From CAYVWB01 sp964455395 (GTDB lineage: Bacteria; Desulfobacterota; Desulfovibrionia; Desulfovibrionales; Desulfovibrionaceae): a stretch of DNA of 64,000 nt. Shown piece after piece: positions 35,645 through 45,116 of the stretch (within the stretch, counting starts at the first letter, position 1; the number at the start of each line of letters is the position of its first letter). The position numbers and the translations under genes are program-made. Under the pieces are notes generated by a model. The model saw only the letters and a program-made list of their open reading frames with translations. It had not been told where the DNA came from and did no database searches. The stretch spans positions 1 through 64,000 of the forward strand of contig CAYVWB010000008.1 in assembly GCA_964455395.1 (NCBI GenBank), in the 5' to 3' direction.

Positions 35645-36109
35645 ATGAAATTGCGTCTCTTCACCATCATCTGCCTCACGCTCGTCGTCGCGTTCGCGTC
35701 CACCTCCGTTGAAGCGCAACAGCGCAGTCAGGACAGACTCCTCATCATCACCTACGACTACGACCTCGACGTGCGTTGGGTCAGCGGCGGTTTCTCGGAA
35801 GGCGCGCGCGCAGGTCTGCAAGCCATCCAGGACGAATTCACGGTCAAGCTCGTCTTCGCGCTCACCAGCGACCATATGGTCGGCGACGTGGGCGTGGTTG
35901 CAAAGCAAGGCGGCGAGATCGTGCTCGACGTCATGTCCAGCGGGCCCATCCTCCTGGCGGACCTCCCCGCGGGGACTTATGAGCTCACCGCCGTCTACGA
36001 GGGCGTCGCCAAGCAGGCCACCGTCACCGTAGGCGAAGGTCTCGTCACCGAATACATGAAGTGGACCCCGGATGAGGTGAACTTCGAGCCCATGCGCACC
36101 GGCGAGTAA
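35645..36109 (+). CDS. Exported protein with Cna/carboxypeptidase-regulatory-like domain
   Basis: 154 residues with a clear signal peptide (MKLRLFTIICLTLVVAFAST, cleavage after VEA). The C-terminal half (LLADLPAGTYELTAVYEG, then QATVTVGEG) is the strand pattern of small beta-sandwich domains of the Cna B/carboxypeptidase regulatory-like type. GAAGGAAG precedes the ATG at 35645. The first part (DRLLIITYDYDLDVRWVSGG) is unfamiliar. Periplasmic, function unknown. Confidence 0.72.
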   Translation: MKLRLFTIICLTLVVAFASTSVEAQQRSQDRLLIITYDYDLDVRWVSGGFSEGARAGLQAIQDEFTVKLVFALTSDHMVGDVGVVAKQGGEIVLDVMSSGPILLADLPAGTYELTAVYEGVAKQATVTVGEGLVTEYMKWTPDEVNFEPMRTGE

Positions 36110-36230
36110 GCTCCAGAGCCATCTCCCCCCCCCCGCGCAGGCGCGCCGCCCGTCCATGAATCGTATCGGCGGGGGCGCGCCGCGCGCTTTCAGGAAGCAG
36201 GAACGGCGCAGCCCCGCGCCTGGAGGCCTC

Positions 36231-36593
36231 ATGACCATGACAACACCCCTGCGTATTATCTGCGTGCTGATGCTGATGTGCCCGACGCTGTGGCTCTCGA
36301 CCGGCGACGCCCGCGCCCAGGTGACGCCGAGACGCGACGCCGTGGTCTACGCCAACGTGGAGCGCGCCCTCGCCGTGGCCGAGGACGTGGACAACTACCA
36401 GATCGCCATCGACGTGGACCGCGGCCGGGTGACGCTGTCGGGAATCGTGCGTTCCATGACCGAGAAGCGTCGCGCCGAAGCGCTGGCCCGCGACGCGGAA
36501 GGCGTGCTCGAGGTGGTCAACCGGCTGGAAGTCCGACCCGACGCCGAAGGGACGACGGTCTACGAGCAGCCCCCCGAGTCGATGGCGCAATGA
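36231..36593 (+). CDS. BON-domain periplasmic protein
   Basis: 120 residues: a signal peptide (IICVLMLMCPTLWLSTG, cleavage near ARA), then one BON domain (VDNYQIAIDVDRGRVTLSGI, ending GVLEVVNRLEVRP). BON domains bind phospholipid membranes or support outer-membrane stability and osmotic shock survival. GGAGG precedes the first ATG; a second ATG two codons later is possible. Confidence 0.8.
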   Translation: MTMTTPLRIICVLMLMCPTLWLSTGDARAQVTPRRDAVVYANVERALAVAEDVDNYQIAIDVDRGRVTLSGIVRSMTEKRRAEALARDAEGVLEVVNRLEVRPDAEGTTVYEQPPESMAQ

Positions 36594-36679
36594 CGACGGT
36601 CAGCCGCTACGACCTTTGCGCGCCGCATGGATCATGATAGGTTGGCGGGGATACCCCGCCCCCCCCTCAGCAGCCAAGG

Positions 36680-38230
36680 ATGGAAACCATGTGTTTCATC
36701 AGCTATTCCAGGCGTCTTCAGCGCAAATCCCCGCGTGACGCGAATGCTCCCGCCAGCCGGCCCATGCCGACCCGCGTCACCTCCAACGGCGAGTTCGATG
36801 CGCCCCCCGTCTCCCCGCAGCAACGCCGGGTGGCCGAGCTCGTCGAAGCGGACGCCGCGGTCAACGCTCCCCGGCTGGGGCTCTCCCGCCGGGCGTTTTT
36901 GCGTTCCGCTGCAGGCATGGCCGCCACCTTCCTCGCCATGAACGCCGTCTACGGGCCGCATTTCTGGGTGGAGACGGCAGACGCCGCCGACGCCGTGAAG
37001 GGGCTCCCCGACCTGGGCCCCGCGGGCTTCGTGTTCGACGACCAGCTCCACTTCGTCCATGACGATTTCCGGTTCCCCGGCCTGTTGGATCTGCGTGAAT
37101 ACGCCGGCGAGCACTGGAACCCCGCCATTACTGACGAACCCCGCAGCTTCGAGACCATTCAGTTCCACAATTTCGTGCGGGAAGTGCTGCTGGGCAGCGA
37201 AACCGCCGTGGGCCTGCTCTCCGGCGCAAGCGCCGACGACCCCATGGACATGTTCCTGGCCAACAGCCAACAGGCCAAAGCCCGCGACATGGTGAACCGG
37301 ACCGCCGGCTGGCGCAAACTCCTCTCCCACGCCATCATCCTCCCGGGACACGACAATTGGCTGAACGAGCTGGACCGCTGCCTCCACGAGTACGAGCTGG
37401 ACTCCGTGAAGGGTTACACCGTGGGCGACCCCCTCTCCCAAAGCGCCTTCCCCTATCGACTGGACGACGAAGCGCTGATGTACCCCGCGTATGAGAAGAT
37501 GGTCGCTGCAGGCGTCAAGAACATATGTATCCACAAGGGTTTGGTTCCCAACGACTATTTGGAGAGCTACCCCAACTGGCCCTACGCCGCCGTGGAGGAC
37601 GTGCCCAAAGCGGCCAAGGACTGGCCCGAACTCAACTTCATCATCTATCACGCTGCGCTCAAACCGCTGAACGACTTCCCCGAAGCGCACCTGGAGGCTT
37701 TCGAACGCACCGGCCGCATCGACTGGGTCTCCGATCTCGCGGAAATCCCGGAGCAGCATGGCGTAAGCAATGTCCACGCGGACCTCGGCACCTGCTTCGC
37801 CAACAGCTGCGTGAGCCACCCCCGCCACGCTGCAGCCTTGCTCGGCATCCTGGAAAAGGGGCTCGGCGCGGACAAGATCCACTGGGGCACGGACGCCATC
37901 TGGTATGGTTCGCCCCAGTGGCAGATCGAAGCCTTCCGCAGGCTCCGCACCCCCGAAGATCTGCAGGAGAAATACGGCTACCTCGATATCGGGGGACCCG
38001 ACTCATCCTTCAAGAAAGCCGTTCTGGGCGAGAACGCAGCGCGCCTCTATGGGGTGGATGTCGCAGAGGCCATGGTTCTGGCTGACGACGACCCCTTCGG
38101 CGAGACTCGCCGTCGCATGGCGCAGGCTCGCGAGGAAAGCGAGGACGCCGCGGAACGGGTGGCGCAGGCCTTCATCGAGGAGCGCTTCGGCGAAGCGCGC
38201 TTCCCCTTCGTGGGGGAAGGCCAGGCGTAG
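36680..38230 (+). CDS. Tat-exported amidohydrolase-like metal-dependent hydrolase
   Basis: 516 residues. A long N-terminal extension precedes a Tat signal (SRRAFLRSAAGMAATFLAM, about residues 74-92). The body resembles the amidohydrolase-2 TIM barrel: DDQLHFVHDD (putative metal site), KNICIHKGL, FIIYHAALKP and HWGTDAIWYGSPQW near the C-terminus, where an Asp ligand is expected. The protein would act in the periplasm on an unknown substrate. The start is uncertain; ATGs at 36680, 36689 and 36764 all keep the Tat motif. Confidence 0.8.
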   Translation: METMCFISYSRRLQRKSPRDANAPASRPMPTRVTSNGEFDAPPVSPQQRRVAELVEADAAVNAPRLGLSRRAFLRSAAGMAATFLAMNAVYGPHFWVETADAADAVKGLPDLGPAGFVFDDQLHFVHDDFRFPGLLDLREYAGEHWNPAITDEPRSFETIQFHNFVREVLLGSETAVGLLSGASADDPMDMFLANSQQAKARDMVNRTAGWRKLLSHAIILPGHDNWLNELDRCLHEYELDSVKGYTVGDPLSQSAFPYRLDDEALMYPAYEKMVAAGVKNICIHKGLVPNDYLESYPNWPYAAVEDVPKAAKDWPELNFIIYHAALKPLNDFPEAHLEAFERTGRIDWVSDLAEIPEQHGVSNVHADLGTCFANSCVSHPRHAAALLGILEKGLGADKIHWGTDAIWYGSPQWQIEAFRRLRTPEDLQEKYGYLDIGGPDSSFKKAVLGENAARLYGVDVAEAMVLADDDPFGETRRRMAQAREESEDAAERVAQAFIEERFGEARFPFVGEGQA

Positions 38231-38385
38231 GAACCTGTGGGCCGGTCCTGGCGGTGAGCACGACCGGTCACGTCCCGGAGTCTCGACGGCTCGAGGGGGA
38301 CGCCCGTGCGCCGGTGAATTCCGGGACGGCGGAGGCGCTCCGACGGACGGTCGCCAGCCGTGGGGAGGGCGCGGTCAGCCGTCGC

Positions 38386-40710
38386 TCAAGGCGCGGGCGT
38401 CAGCGACATCACCCGGGGGAAGGCCTCGGCCACGCTCGACGGCCGCAGGGGCATCCGGATATATTCCCCCTCGCGCCAGAGCTCGGCTTGGTCGATGAAG
38501 TTGGCGCTTTCCAGCCAGCCGTCCTGACCGCCCAACAGGACGAAATAGTTGGCGTCCATGTCAGCAAGATCGGAAATGTGCCGTGCTTGCGAGCCATAGC
38601 TGGTGCGGTGGCGTTGCGCAGTCAGGTCGTGGGCGGTCTTCATCACCGTCTCCTGCGAGCCCCCCACGGGGAAGTCTCCATAGATATAGCGGTCGCCGAT
38701 GAGGGGCGCGCTGGCGAGCATGTGACGCAGCTCCAGCCGGTGGGCGTCGCCCCAGACGCGGCCGTCCTCCAGCGCCTGGGCGGCTGTGGGCAGCGCCTCC
38801 CGGATGCGCGCGCGGACGAGCTCGTCATCCAGCGTGGCCATGAGCGTGCGGACGTAGCCGCGCAGGTGTGCGCCGCGGGCGAGTGCGTCGTACACCGGCT
38901 GCTGACCGGCGGCCTCGGCGAGCGCCGGTCCCAGCTGGACGAGCATGGCCTCGAAGGCGAGAGCCGCGCGGGAGTCGGCGGTGTAGGCGCCGTCCCAGTC
39001 GGTGAGCAGCCGCACCACGGCGCGTTGATCGGTGGGGAGGGCGTCCAGGGAGGCTCCGTCCAGCCGGGTCAGGAACTCTTGCGTGAGGTCGTAGGCGTCC
39101 AGGGAAAGGACGTCGCGCTGCAAGGCGGCGAGGCTTTCGCGGTCGTGTTTCGGCGTCTGCGCCGCCAACTCGTTGAGTCTGTGGACGCGCAGGTCCGGCG
39201 GGAAGTAGAACCCGATGAGTTCCTCCGAGTCCACGGGGCGGTTGTTCGCCGAGACCAGGACCCCCTCCGGCGGATTGTAGGCGAAGGGCAAGTCCCTGCC
39301 GTTGAGGCGCTCGGCCCAGGCTTCGTCGGCTTGTTCCGGGGTGAGAATGAAGACGTCTTTGCGCCAGGCGGGTCGATCCGGGAGGATGGTCGCCAGGGTC
39401 AGCCCGATGTTGCCCTCCACGTCGGCGTAGAGCATGTTCTGTGCAGGCACGGCGAAACCGTCCAGCGCCTGGCGGAACTGCGTCCAGTTTTCGGCGCGGC
39501 TCATGGCGAGCAAGGCGGCGAGGTCCTGGGTGGGTTCGTGGCCCATCCACCGCAGCGCCACTTCCCGGCCCCCGGCCGAGGGCACGACGTCCACGTCCGT
39601 CAGCACGGGGCCGTAGGGCGACCACCGCGTCTCGTGCGGGGCGTCCAGCCAGAAGCGGGTCTCGATTTCGCTTGTTTCCGTGACAAAGGCTTCCGGCGGC
39701 AGGGACGCGACGTCCACCAAGTCGCTGGAGAGGGCGCGCATGTTGGTGCCGCCCCAGGCGACGCGCGGGTTGCGGCCCACGGCGAAGACCGGCATGCCGG
39801 GCGGCGCCAGGCCCACCACCTGGTAGGAGGGGGACCGGACTCCCACGATGAGCCAGAAGTTCGGCAGGATGATGCCCAGGTGGGGGTCGTTGGCGAGCAT
39901 GGGCTTGCCGCTGACCGTCCGCGATCCTGCAAGGGCCAGGCTGTTGGAGCCGGGCTTGCCGTAGGCGTTCAACAAGGTGGAGACGTCCTCCGGCGAAAAG
40001 GGCCCCGGCGCAGGCGGCAGGCTGGTGGCGCCGGCCAGCCCTGTTTCCAGCAGGGTGCGCCGCACGGTTTCGCGCGCGGCGTCGTCCTCGATGGCGAGCA
40101 GACTGTAGAAGGTGATCCAGTTGACGTCCGTGGAGGCCAGCCGCGAGAGGGTGATGATGTCCTCGGGCGTCCAGGGTTCATCGTTCAAGGCGAGAAGCTC
40201 CACCTCGTGGGGACGCTCGGTGAGCCGGGATTTGTAGAGGTTGACGCCCTCCACGAAGCGGTCCAGCCAGAGCCGGGTGGTTTCATCCATGGCGCGGTAG
40301 ATCTCCGCGGCGGCGCGACCGTACGCCAGAGCGCGCAGAGCGCGGTCCAGGTCCTCGGCGAAGGGCCCCAGGGCCTCGCTCAGGCGGCCTTGGCTCAGCC
40401 GTTTGCCCAGCTCCATCTGCGCGAGCCGCAGGTGGGCGTGGACCATGCCCAGCAGCAGCGCTGCGTCCCCGTCTGTGGTCGCTTCGATGTAGGGGATCTG
40501 GAAATCGTTCCATCGCAGGGTGGCTGCAGCTTCCAGCGGCAGGTCCTCGGTGGGGAAGGCCTTCAGCCGGGTGGCGGCGTCGGTGGGGTCGGGAATGGGC
40601 GTGAAGAGCGCGCAGCCGGAAAGCGCGGCCGCTGCGGTCAGCGCCAGACAGAGCATGACGAGACGGACGCCGCGGACGAGCCGTTCGGGGGAGAAAATGG
40701 GACGGTGCAT
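38386..40710 (-). CDS. Penicillin acylase family lipoprotein (S45 Ntn-hydrolase)
   Basis: 774 residues. Lipoprotein signal LCLALTAAAALSGCALF with the lipobox cysteine. The nucleophile site GKPGSNSLALAGSRT (about 275) carries the Ser that becomes the N-terminus after autocleavage. The A chain is about 25-275 and the B chain 276-774. Family members hydrolyse amides such as penicillins, acyl-homoserine lactones or acylated polymyxins, so N-acyl homoserine lactone or lipopeptide turnover is possible. The start is placed at MHRPIFSPERL for the lipoprotein signal. It follows the flippase gene on the same strand with 90 bases between. Confidence 0.88.
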   Translation of the reverse strand: MHRPIFSPERLVRGVRLVMLCLALTAAAALSGCALFTPIPDPTDAATRLKAFPTEDLPLEAAATLRWNDFQIPYIEATTDGDAALLLGMVHAHLRLAQMELGKRLSQGRLSEALGPFAEDLDRALRALAYGRAAAEIYRAMDETTRLWLDRFVEGVNLYKSRLTERPHEVELLALNDEPWTPEDIITLSRLASTDVNWITFYSLLAIEDDAARETVRRTLLETGLAGATSLPPAPGPFSPEDVSTLLNAYGKPGSNSLALAGSRTVSGKPMLANDPHLGIILPNFWLIVGVRSPSYQVVGLAPPGMPVFAVGRNPRVAWGGTNMRALSSDLVDVASLPPEAFVTETSEIETRFWLDAPHETRWSPYGPVLTDVDVVPSAGGREVALRWMGHEPTQDLAALLAMSRAENWTQFRQALDGFAVPAQNMLYADVEGNIGLTLATILPDRPAWRKDVFILTPEQADEAWAERLNGRDLPFAYNPPEGVLVSANNRPVDSEELIGFYFPPDLRVHRLNELAAQTPKHDRESLAALQRDVLSLDAYDLTQEFLTRLDGASLDALPTDQRAVVRLLTDWDGAYTADSRAALAFEAMLVQLGPALAEAAGQQPVYDALARGAHLRGYVRTLMATLDDELVRARIREALPTAAQALEDGRVWGDAHRLELRHMLASAPLIGDRYIYGDFPVGGSQETVMKTAHDLTAQRHRTSYGSQARHISDLADMDANYFVLLGGQDGWLESANFIDQAELWREGEYIRMPLRPSSVAEAFPRVMSLTPAP

Positions 40711-40800
40711 TTCCCGAGTATACAGGGATTCGCCGTCTTGAAAAGCGCAACGGCGCGACAAATTGCAGAAAATGTGGCGAAGCCGGCTGGCGTCTCGCCG

Positions 40801-42387
40801 TCAGGAGCGATGCGCGCTCGAGTCGCTCGTGTCGCCCGTGTCACGGAATCCCTTCGGACCGCCAGGTTCATCCGATCGTGCAGGCTTCCCGGCGTCGTCC
40901 TGCTCATGAGGGCCGCCTTTGCGCGCCCGACGTCGGCGCAAGGCGTTGCGGAGGCGTTCGCGCTCCGGCTTCGGCAGCACGCCCAGCCCGGCGGCCGCCG
41001 CCGCGTAGGCGAAGGGGCCCGCCACGGCCACGGCGTAGCGCGGCGCGCCGGCTGCGTCCTCCAGAAAGCGCATGACCGCCAGCGTGAGCCCCACGGCCAT
41101 GAGCGTCTTGACGGCGGTGACCGCCGCCTGGGGGGCCAGCCCGTGACGCGCGGCCAGCCAGCCGGAGCAACCCAGCAGGAAGCAGTACGCCGCCACCATC
41201 ACCCACGCTGCGCCCAAGGCGCCATGGGTGGGGATGACCAGCGCGCAGCCCACACACGTCAGAGCCAGGGCCGCGCCGGCGTAGATGGCGGCCCACCGCT
41301 GCTTCTCCATGGCGATGAGCACGTTGTTGAGCAGCATGTCCAACGACAACGGCGCCACCGCCAACCCTACCACGGCCACCACGGGCGCCGCCGGAGCGAA
41401 TTTCGCGCCGAAAGCCAGTGTCGTCACCTCGTGGGAAAAGTAGGCGAGATACAGGGAGGTTGGCGCCGCCGCCACCAGGATGAGCCGGAAAAGCAGCCGG
41501 TAGAGCCGCGCAGCTTCATCGGCGTTCTCCTTCCACAGCCTGCTGAAGACGGGGAACATGGCCAGCATCACGGAGAGGGTGAGCACTTGCAGCTTCAGCA
41601 CCAGCTCGTGGGGGGCCTGGAAGAAGGCCGTCTCTTCGGGACCGCCCAGCCAGCGCAGCAAGAGCGCTGCTGCGCGGAAGATGTTCTGGTAGAAGATGAT
41701 TCCCAACCCGATGACGGCGGCCGTCTTCAGGAATGTCGTGATGGTGGGGAGATGGGGCGTGAGCTGCGGCTTGACGAAATGGCGGCCCATCACGACGAGC
41801 GCTGCGCACAGCCCGCACGCCATGGCGAGGGCGTACGCGCCGACCACATGCGTGAGGCCGCCGTCCACCAGAATCACGACGCCCAGCGCGCCCAGCAGCG
41901 CCAGGTTCTGCGTCATGGTCACGGCCGGTTCCCAGAGCATGCGCTCGTACGCCTGATAGACGGCGAGCGTCAGCTGGGTGAACGCGCGCAACGCCTCGGC
42001 GAGGAACGCCAGCCATAGCGCCTGGGTGACCTCCGCAGGCAGCGCCGTTTCGCCGAGCGCCGCCGCGCCCCACGCCGCCACGGCGGCTGCTCCTGTCAAT
42101 GCGAGCCGGATATGGAACGCCGCCCCCACCAGTCGGGGGCCTGCTTCGGGGTTCGTGGCCACGCTGCGCACCAGGGTCTGCTGCACGCCGAAATAGGCCA
42201 AAGTCATCACCGCGCCGGCTGTGGCCATCACATAGGCGAATTCGCCCATGACCGCCACGGGGAGGTGCCGCGCCACCAGAATGAGCGCCGCCAGACCCGC
42301 GCCAAGCTGCAGCAACCGTGAGGCCGCCACGGCCAGGGAGTTCTGCAGCAGGCTGCGTCGCGGGGGGGTGGGCGCATGGGTGGGCAT
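40801..42387 (-). CDS. Polysaccharide flippase (Wzx / lipopolysaccharide exporter family)
   Basis: 528 residues with about twelve to fourteen transmembrane helices. It begins with the flippase-family opening LLQNSLAVAASRLLQLGAGL, then LVARHLPVAVMGEFAYVMAT. The C-terminal 60 residues are hydrophilic and basic. This family flips undecaprenyl-linked repeat units to the periplasm. It is divergent from the chain-length protein gene, sharing a 246-base intergenic region, and lies at the left end of the exopolysaccharide locus. Confidence 0.9.
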   Translation of the reverse strand: MPTHAPTPPRRSLLQNSLAVAASRLLQLGAGLAALILVARHLPVAVMGEFAYVMATAGAVMTLAYFGVQQTLVRSVATNPEAGPRLVGAAFHIRLALTGAAAVAAWGAAALGETALPAEVTQALWLAFLAEALRAFTQLTLAVYQAYERMLWEPAVTMTQNLALLGALGVVILVDGGLTHVVGAYALAMACGLCAALVVMGRHFVKPQLTPHLPTITTFLKTAAVIGLGIIFYQNIFRAAALLLRWLGGPEETAFFQAPHELVLKLQVLTLSVMLAMFPVFSRLWKENADEAARLYRLLFRLILVAAAPTSLYLAYFSHEVTTLAFGAKFAPAAPVVAVVGLAVAPLSLDMLLNNVLIAMEKQRWAAIYAGAALALTCVGCALVIPTHGALGAAWVMVAAYCFLLGCSGWLAARHGLAPQAAVTAVKTLMAVGLTLAVMRFLEDAAGAPRYAVAVAGPFAYAAAAAGLGVLPKPERERLRNALRRRRARKGGPHEQDDAGKPARSDEPGGPKGFRDTGDTSDSSAHRS

Positions 42388-42633
42388 GGACCGGTCTCCT
42401 GGCGCAGCGGCGCCGGGTTCTATTGCGTTTGTCGGTAAAAGTCTTTAGGGATTGATGACAGTAAAGAGGCCTCGTCCGAGCGCGTGACGCCGGACGTCAC
42501 TATGCACGGAAGGGACGTTGCGGGCAACAGGACGTCTCCCACACGCTGGTCCGCGCACATGGCCCTCTGTCGTAATCCGCTGCAATCCCCACAACGAGGC
42601 CTTCACGCCCCGAGACGATCCCCCGGATCCCGC

Positions 42634-44991
42634 ATGGAACTCCGCCACCTGCTCGAAATCCTCTGGCGTCGCCGAGGCGTCATCGCTGTCGTGTTCGGCG
42701 CCGTGGTGCTCTTCACCCTCTTTCTGACGATCTCGGCCATCCCTCGGTACACCGTCACCTCCAAAGTGCTGTTGCGCAAGTCCACGCTCACCGCCGGGGT
42801 GCTCATGACGCTGGGGTTCCAGGCGGGCCGGCCGACATCGGAATCCGTCTCCGACGAGGAGCGCGCCAGTCTGGAAGCCATCGCCACGTCACGCCCCGTG
42901 CTCACCCCCGTGGTGGACGACCTGCGCCTGACCCGGGACCGCCGGCGCACCCAGCTGGTGAAGCTGCTGCCGTTCTCCCAGACGGTGTTCGAGGCCCTCG
43001 GCGTGCAGTGGTCCCGCCGGCCCCTGACATACGACGAGTTCGTCAAGTCGGGCATGCTCGCGCTGCTTTTCCCCAGGCCAAGCGTGGAGGTGAGTCAGCA
43101 CGAGGATTCGGACGTGCTCGCCATCGAAGGGACCTCCACTTCCATCGAGGAAGCCGTGGACGTGGCCAACTCCGTGGCCGCTTCCTTCAAGGCGTACATG
43201 GGCGAGCTCATGGAGCAGGACTTCGCCGTGCTCCAGCAAGCTGTCACCCGGGAGATTCCCCCGGCTCGCGACCGCTATGAACGCGCCTTGCAAGCTTATG
43301 CCGACTACAGCCGACAGGCGCGCACCGTGGACGTGGATGAGGAAGCCATCGTCCTGTCGCAGCTGAAATCCGAGCTCGCCCGCGAACGCGACCAGATCCG
43401 CCTGCAACTGCTGGAGACCCGCGCGCGTCTGCAGAACGTGCAGGAACAGCTGGAGACCATCCCGGAATACAAACGCGCCTCCAGCGATATCGTGCGCAAT
43501 CCGCTCATCGCCGCCATGGAGAACACCATGAGCGACCTCGCCCTGGAGCTTGCGCGCGCCCGCACCCAGTACACGGAGAAACACCCCCAGGTGGTGGAGC
43601 TGAAAGCCCGCCTGGAAGAAGCCCGTGACGTTGTCGCCGAGGAAGCAAAGACCGTGATGGGCAGCGTGGTCACCAACGAAAACTCCCTCTACCGCACCAT
43701 GGCGGAAAACTACGCCACACTCATGGCCGGCGAGACGGGGCTGGAGCAACAGGAAGCGGGCTACGACGTCATCCTCCAGGAGCTCGACGAACAGCTCGAC
43801 GCCTTCCCGGAAGTGCAGGCTCAACTCTCCCGTCTGGGCTCCGCGCGCGACGCCGCCCAGAGCTACTACGAAGCGCTCGTGGAGATGCAATCCCAACTGG
43901 AAACGGCGCAAGCCCTGCCGGAAGCGAACGTGGTGCTGGTGGAAGCCGCCGTCATCCCCCACCCAGACGACCTCTCGCGCTTCCGCAGCCCCAGCCGTTC
44001 CATCTCCCTGGCTTTCGCCATCATCATGGGCGGGTTCATGGGGCTCGGCGTGGCGCTGCTCCTGGAGTACATGGACGACGCCATCCGCTCCCCGGAGGAC
44101 CTCGACGCCGTGGGCCGGCAAGGCGGCGCAACCTTCCTTGGCGCCGTGCCCAAAGCCGGACGGCACACCCGCGACATCGCCGCGCTGCCACCGGGACACC
44201 CCGTGCGCGAAGCCTTGCGCATGCTGCGTCCCGCACTGCTGAACGCCGCCGCCCGCACGCCCGATTCCGACCGCTCCCGTCTGATGCTCTGGACGACTTA
44301 CGCCCACGGCCACGATCTCGGCCTCTGTTGCGTGGGAGTGGCCACGGCTCTGGCTTGGGCCGGGGAGCGCGTCTGCATCGTGGACATGGATCCCAACAGC
44401 CTTGCGGACTACGCTGGCGGGGGCGCACGGCAGAACCAGAGCCGGAGCGATCGCCTCGCCGCCTTGGAAGCCCTGGTGCAAGGCGGGGGAGCCGCCGAAG
44501 CCTGGGCCTTCGCCGCCACCACGTTGCGCGGCGGCGAAGGCCAGAGCGCGGGCGGGGTGGTCGTCGCGGTGGAGGCCGCCGCCTTGCCTGCCGAGTCGGC
44601 CACGCTGCGCCGACTCCTCGGCCTCGCCCTGGACCGGTATGATGTCGTCTTCGTGCGCCTGCCTCCGGCCTTGGATTCGGGAGACGCCGTGCTCCTGGCC
44701 CATTCGGACCGGCCTGTGTTCGAGGACGCCGCCGCGTCTCACTCCCTGCAGCCGGCTTTGATGGCGGCCGTCATGCGCGCGGGCCGCACGCCACGCAGCG
44801 GCGCCGCCCGGCTCGTCTCACTGCTCAAGGGACATCCCGCAGACCCGAAGGCGCAGCGTGACGCGCCGCCGCTGGGGCTCATCCTCACGGGGGTGGAGCA
44901 ACCCCTGGGCGAACGCGCCGCCGGCTTGGCCTCTGCGCTGCGACTGCGCTCCCGACAGTGGCGGCGGCGTCGCGCAGCTCGCGGCAGGTGA
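42634..44991 (+). CDS. Wzz/PCP-2-like polysaccharide chain-length protein with degenerate BY-kinase domain
   Basis: 785 residues. The Wzz domain starts MELRHLLEILWRRRGVIAVV, TM1 is about 17-37 and TM2 about 455-475 (LAFAIIMGGFMGLGVALLLE). Between them lies a long periplasmic coiled coil with GNVR-type elements (QYTEKHPQVVELKARLEEA). The cytoplasmic C-terminus (about 545-700) aligns in position with a bacterial tyrosine kinase, but the Walker A site is lost: LMLWTTYAHGHDLGLCCVG has no GKT/S. The A' strand VCIVDMDPN persists. No C-terminal Tyr cluster. It probably keeps a structural role only. The ATG at 42634 is chosen because the Wzz domain starts there, though its ribosome site is weak. Confidence 0.88.
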   Translation: MELRHLLEILWRRRGVIAVVFGAVVLFTLFLTISAIPRYTVTSKVLLRKSTLTAGVLMTLGFQAGRPTSESVSDEERASLEAIATSRPVLTPVVDDLRLTRDRRRTQLVKLLPFSQTVFEALGVQWSRRPLTYDEFVKSGMLALLFPRPSVEVSQHEDSDVLAIEGTSTSIEEAVDVANSVAASFKAYMGELMEQDFAVLQQAVTREIPPARDRYERALQAYADYSRQARTVDVDEEAIVLSQLKSELARERDQIRLQLLETRARLQNVQEQLETIPEYKRASSDIVRNPLIAAMENTMSDLALELARARTQYTEKHPQVVELKARLEEARDVVAEEAKTVMGSVVTNENSLYRTMAENYATLMAGETGLEQQEAGYDVILQELDEQLDAFPEVQAQLSRLGSARDAAQSYYEALVEMQSQLETAQALPEANVVLVEAAVIPHPDDLSRFRSPSRSISLAFAIIMGGFMGLGVALLLEYMDDAIRSPEDLDAVGRQGGATFLGAVPKAGRHTRDIAALPPGHPVREALRMLRPALLNAAARTPDSDRSRLMLWTTYAHGHDLGLCCVGVATALAWAGERVCIVDMDPNSLADYAGGGARQNQSRSDRLAALEALVQGGGAAEAWAFAATTLRGGEGQSAGGVVVAVEAAALPAESATLRRLLGLALDRYDVVFVRLPPALDSGDAVLLAHSDRPVFEDAAASHSLQPALMAAVMRAGRTPRSGAARLVSLLKGHPADPKAQRDAPPLGLILTGVEQPLGERAAGLASALRLRSRQWRRRRAARGR

Positions 44992-45116
44992 CCGGCGCTT
45001 CCGCTTCACCCCTCCGCTCTTGTCGTTCGTCGCTTTCGTCGTCCCCCGTCGCACGTCGCTTTCGTCATGCTTGTCTGACCGAGGTCAGCAGGGCAACGGG
45101 GCAACGGGGCAGGGGG

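Noticed and set aside
38254..42018. 1254-codon plus-strand open frame
   Set aside because: Antisense to the penicillin acylase and flippase genes, whose domain motifs are clear. Long antisense frames are common in GC-rich DNA.
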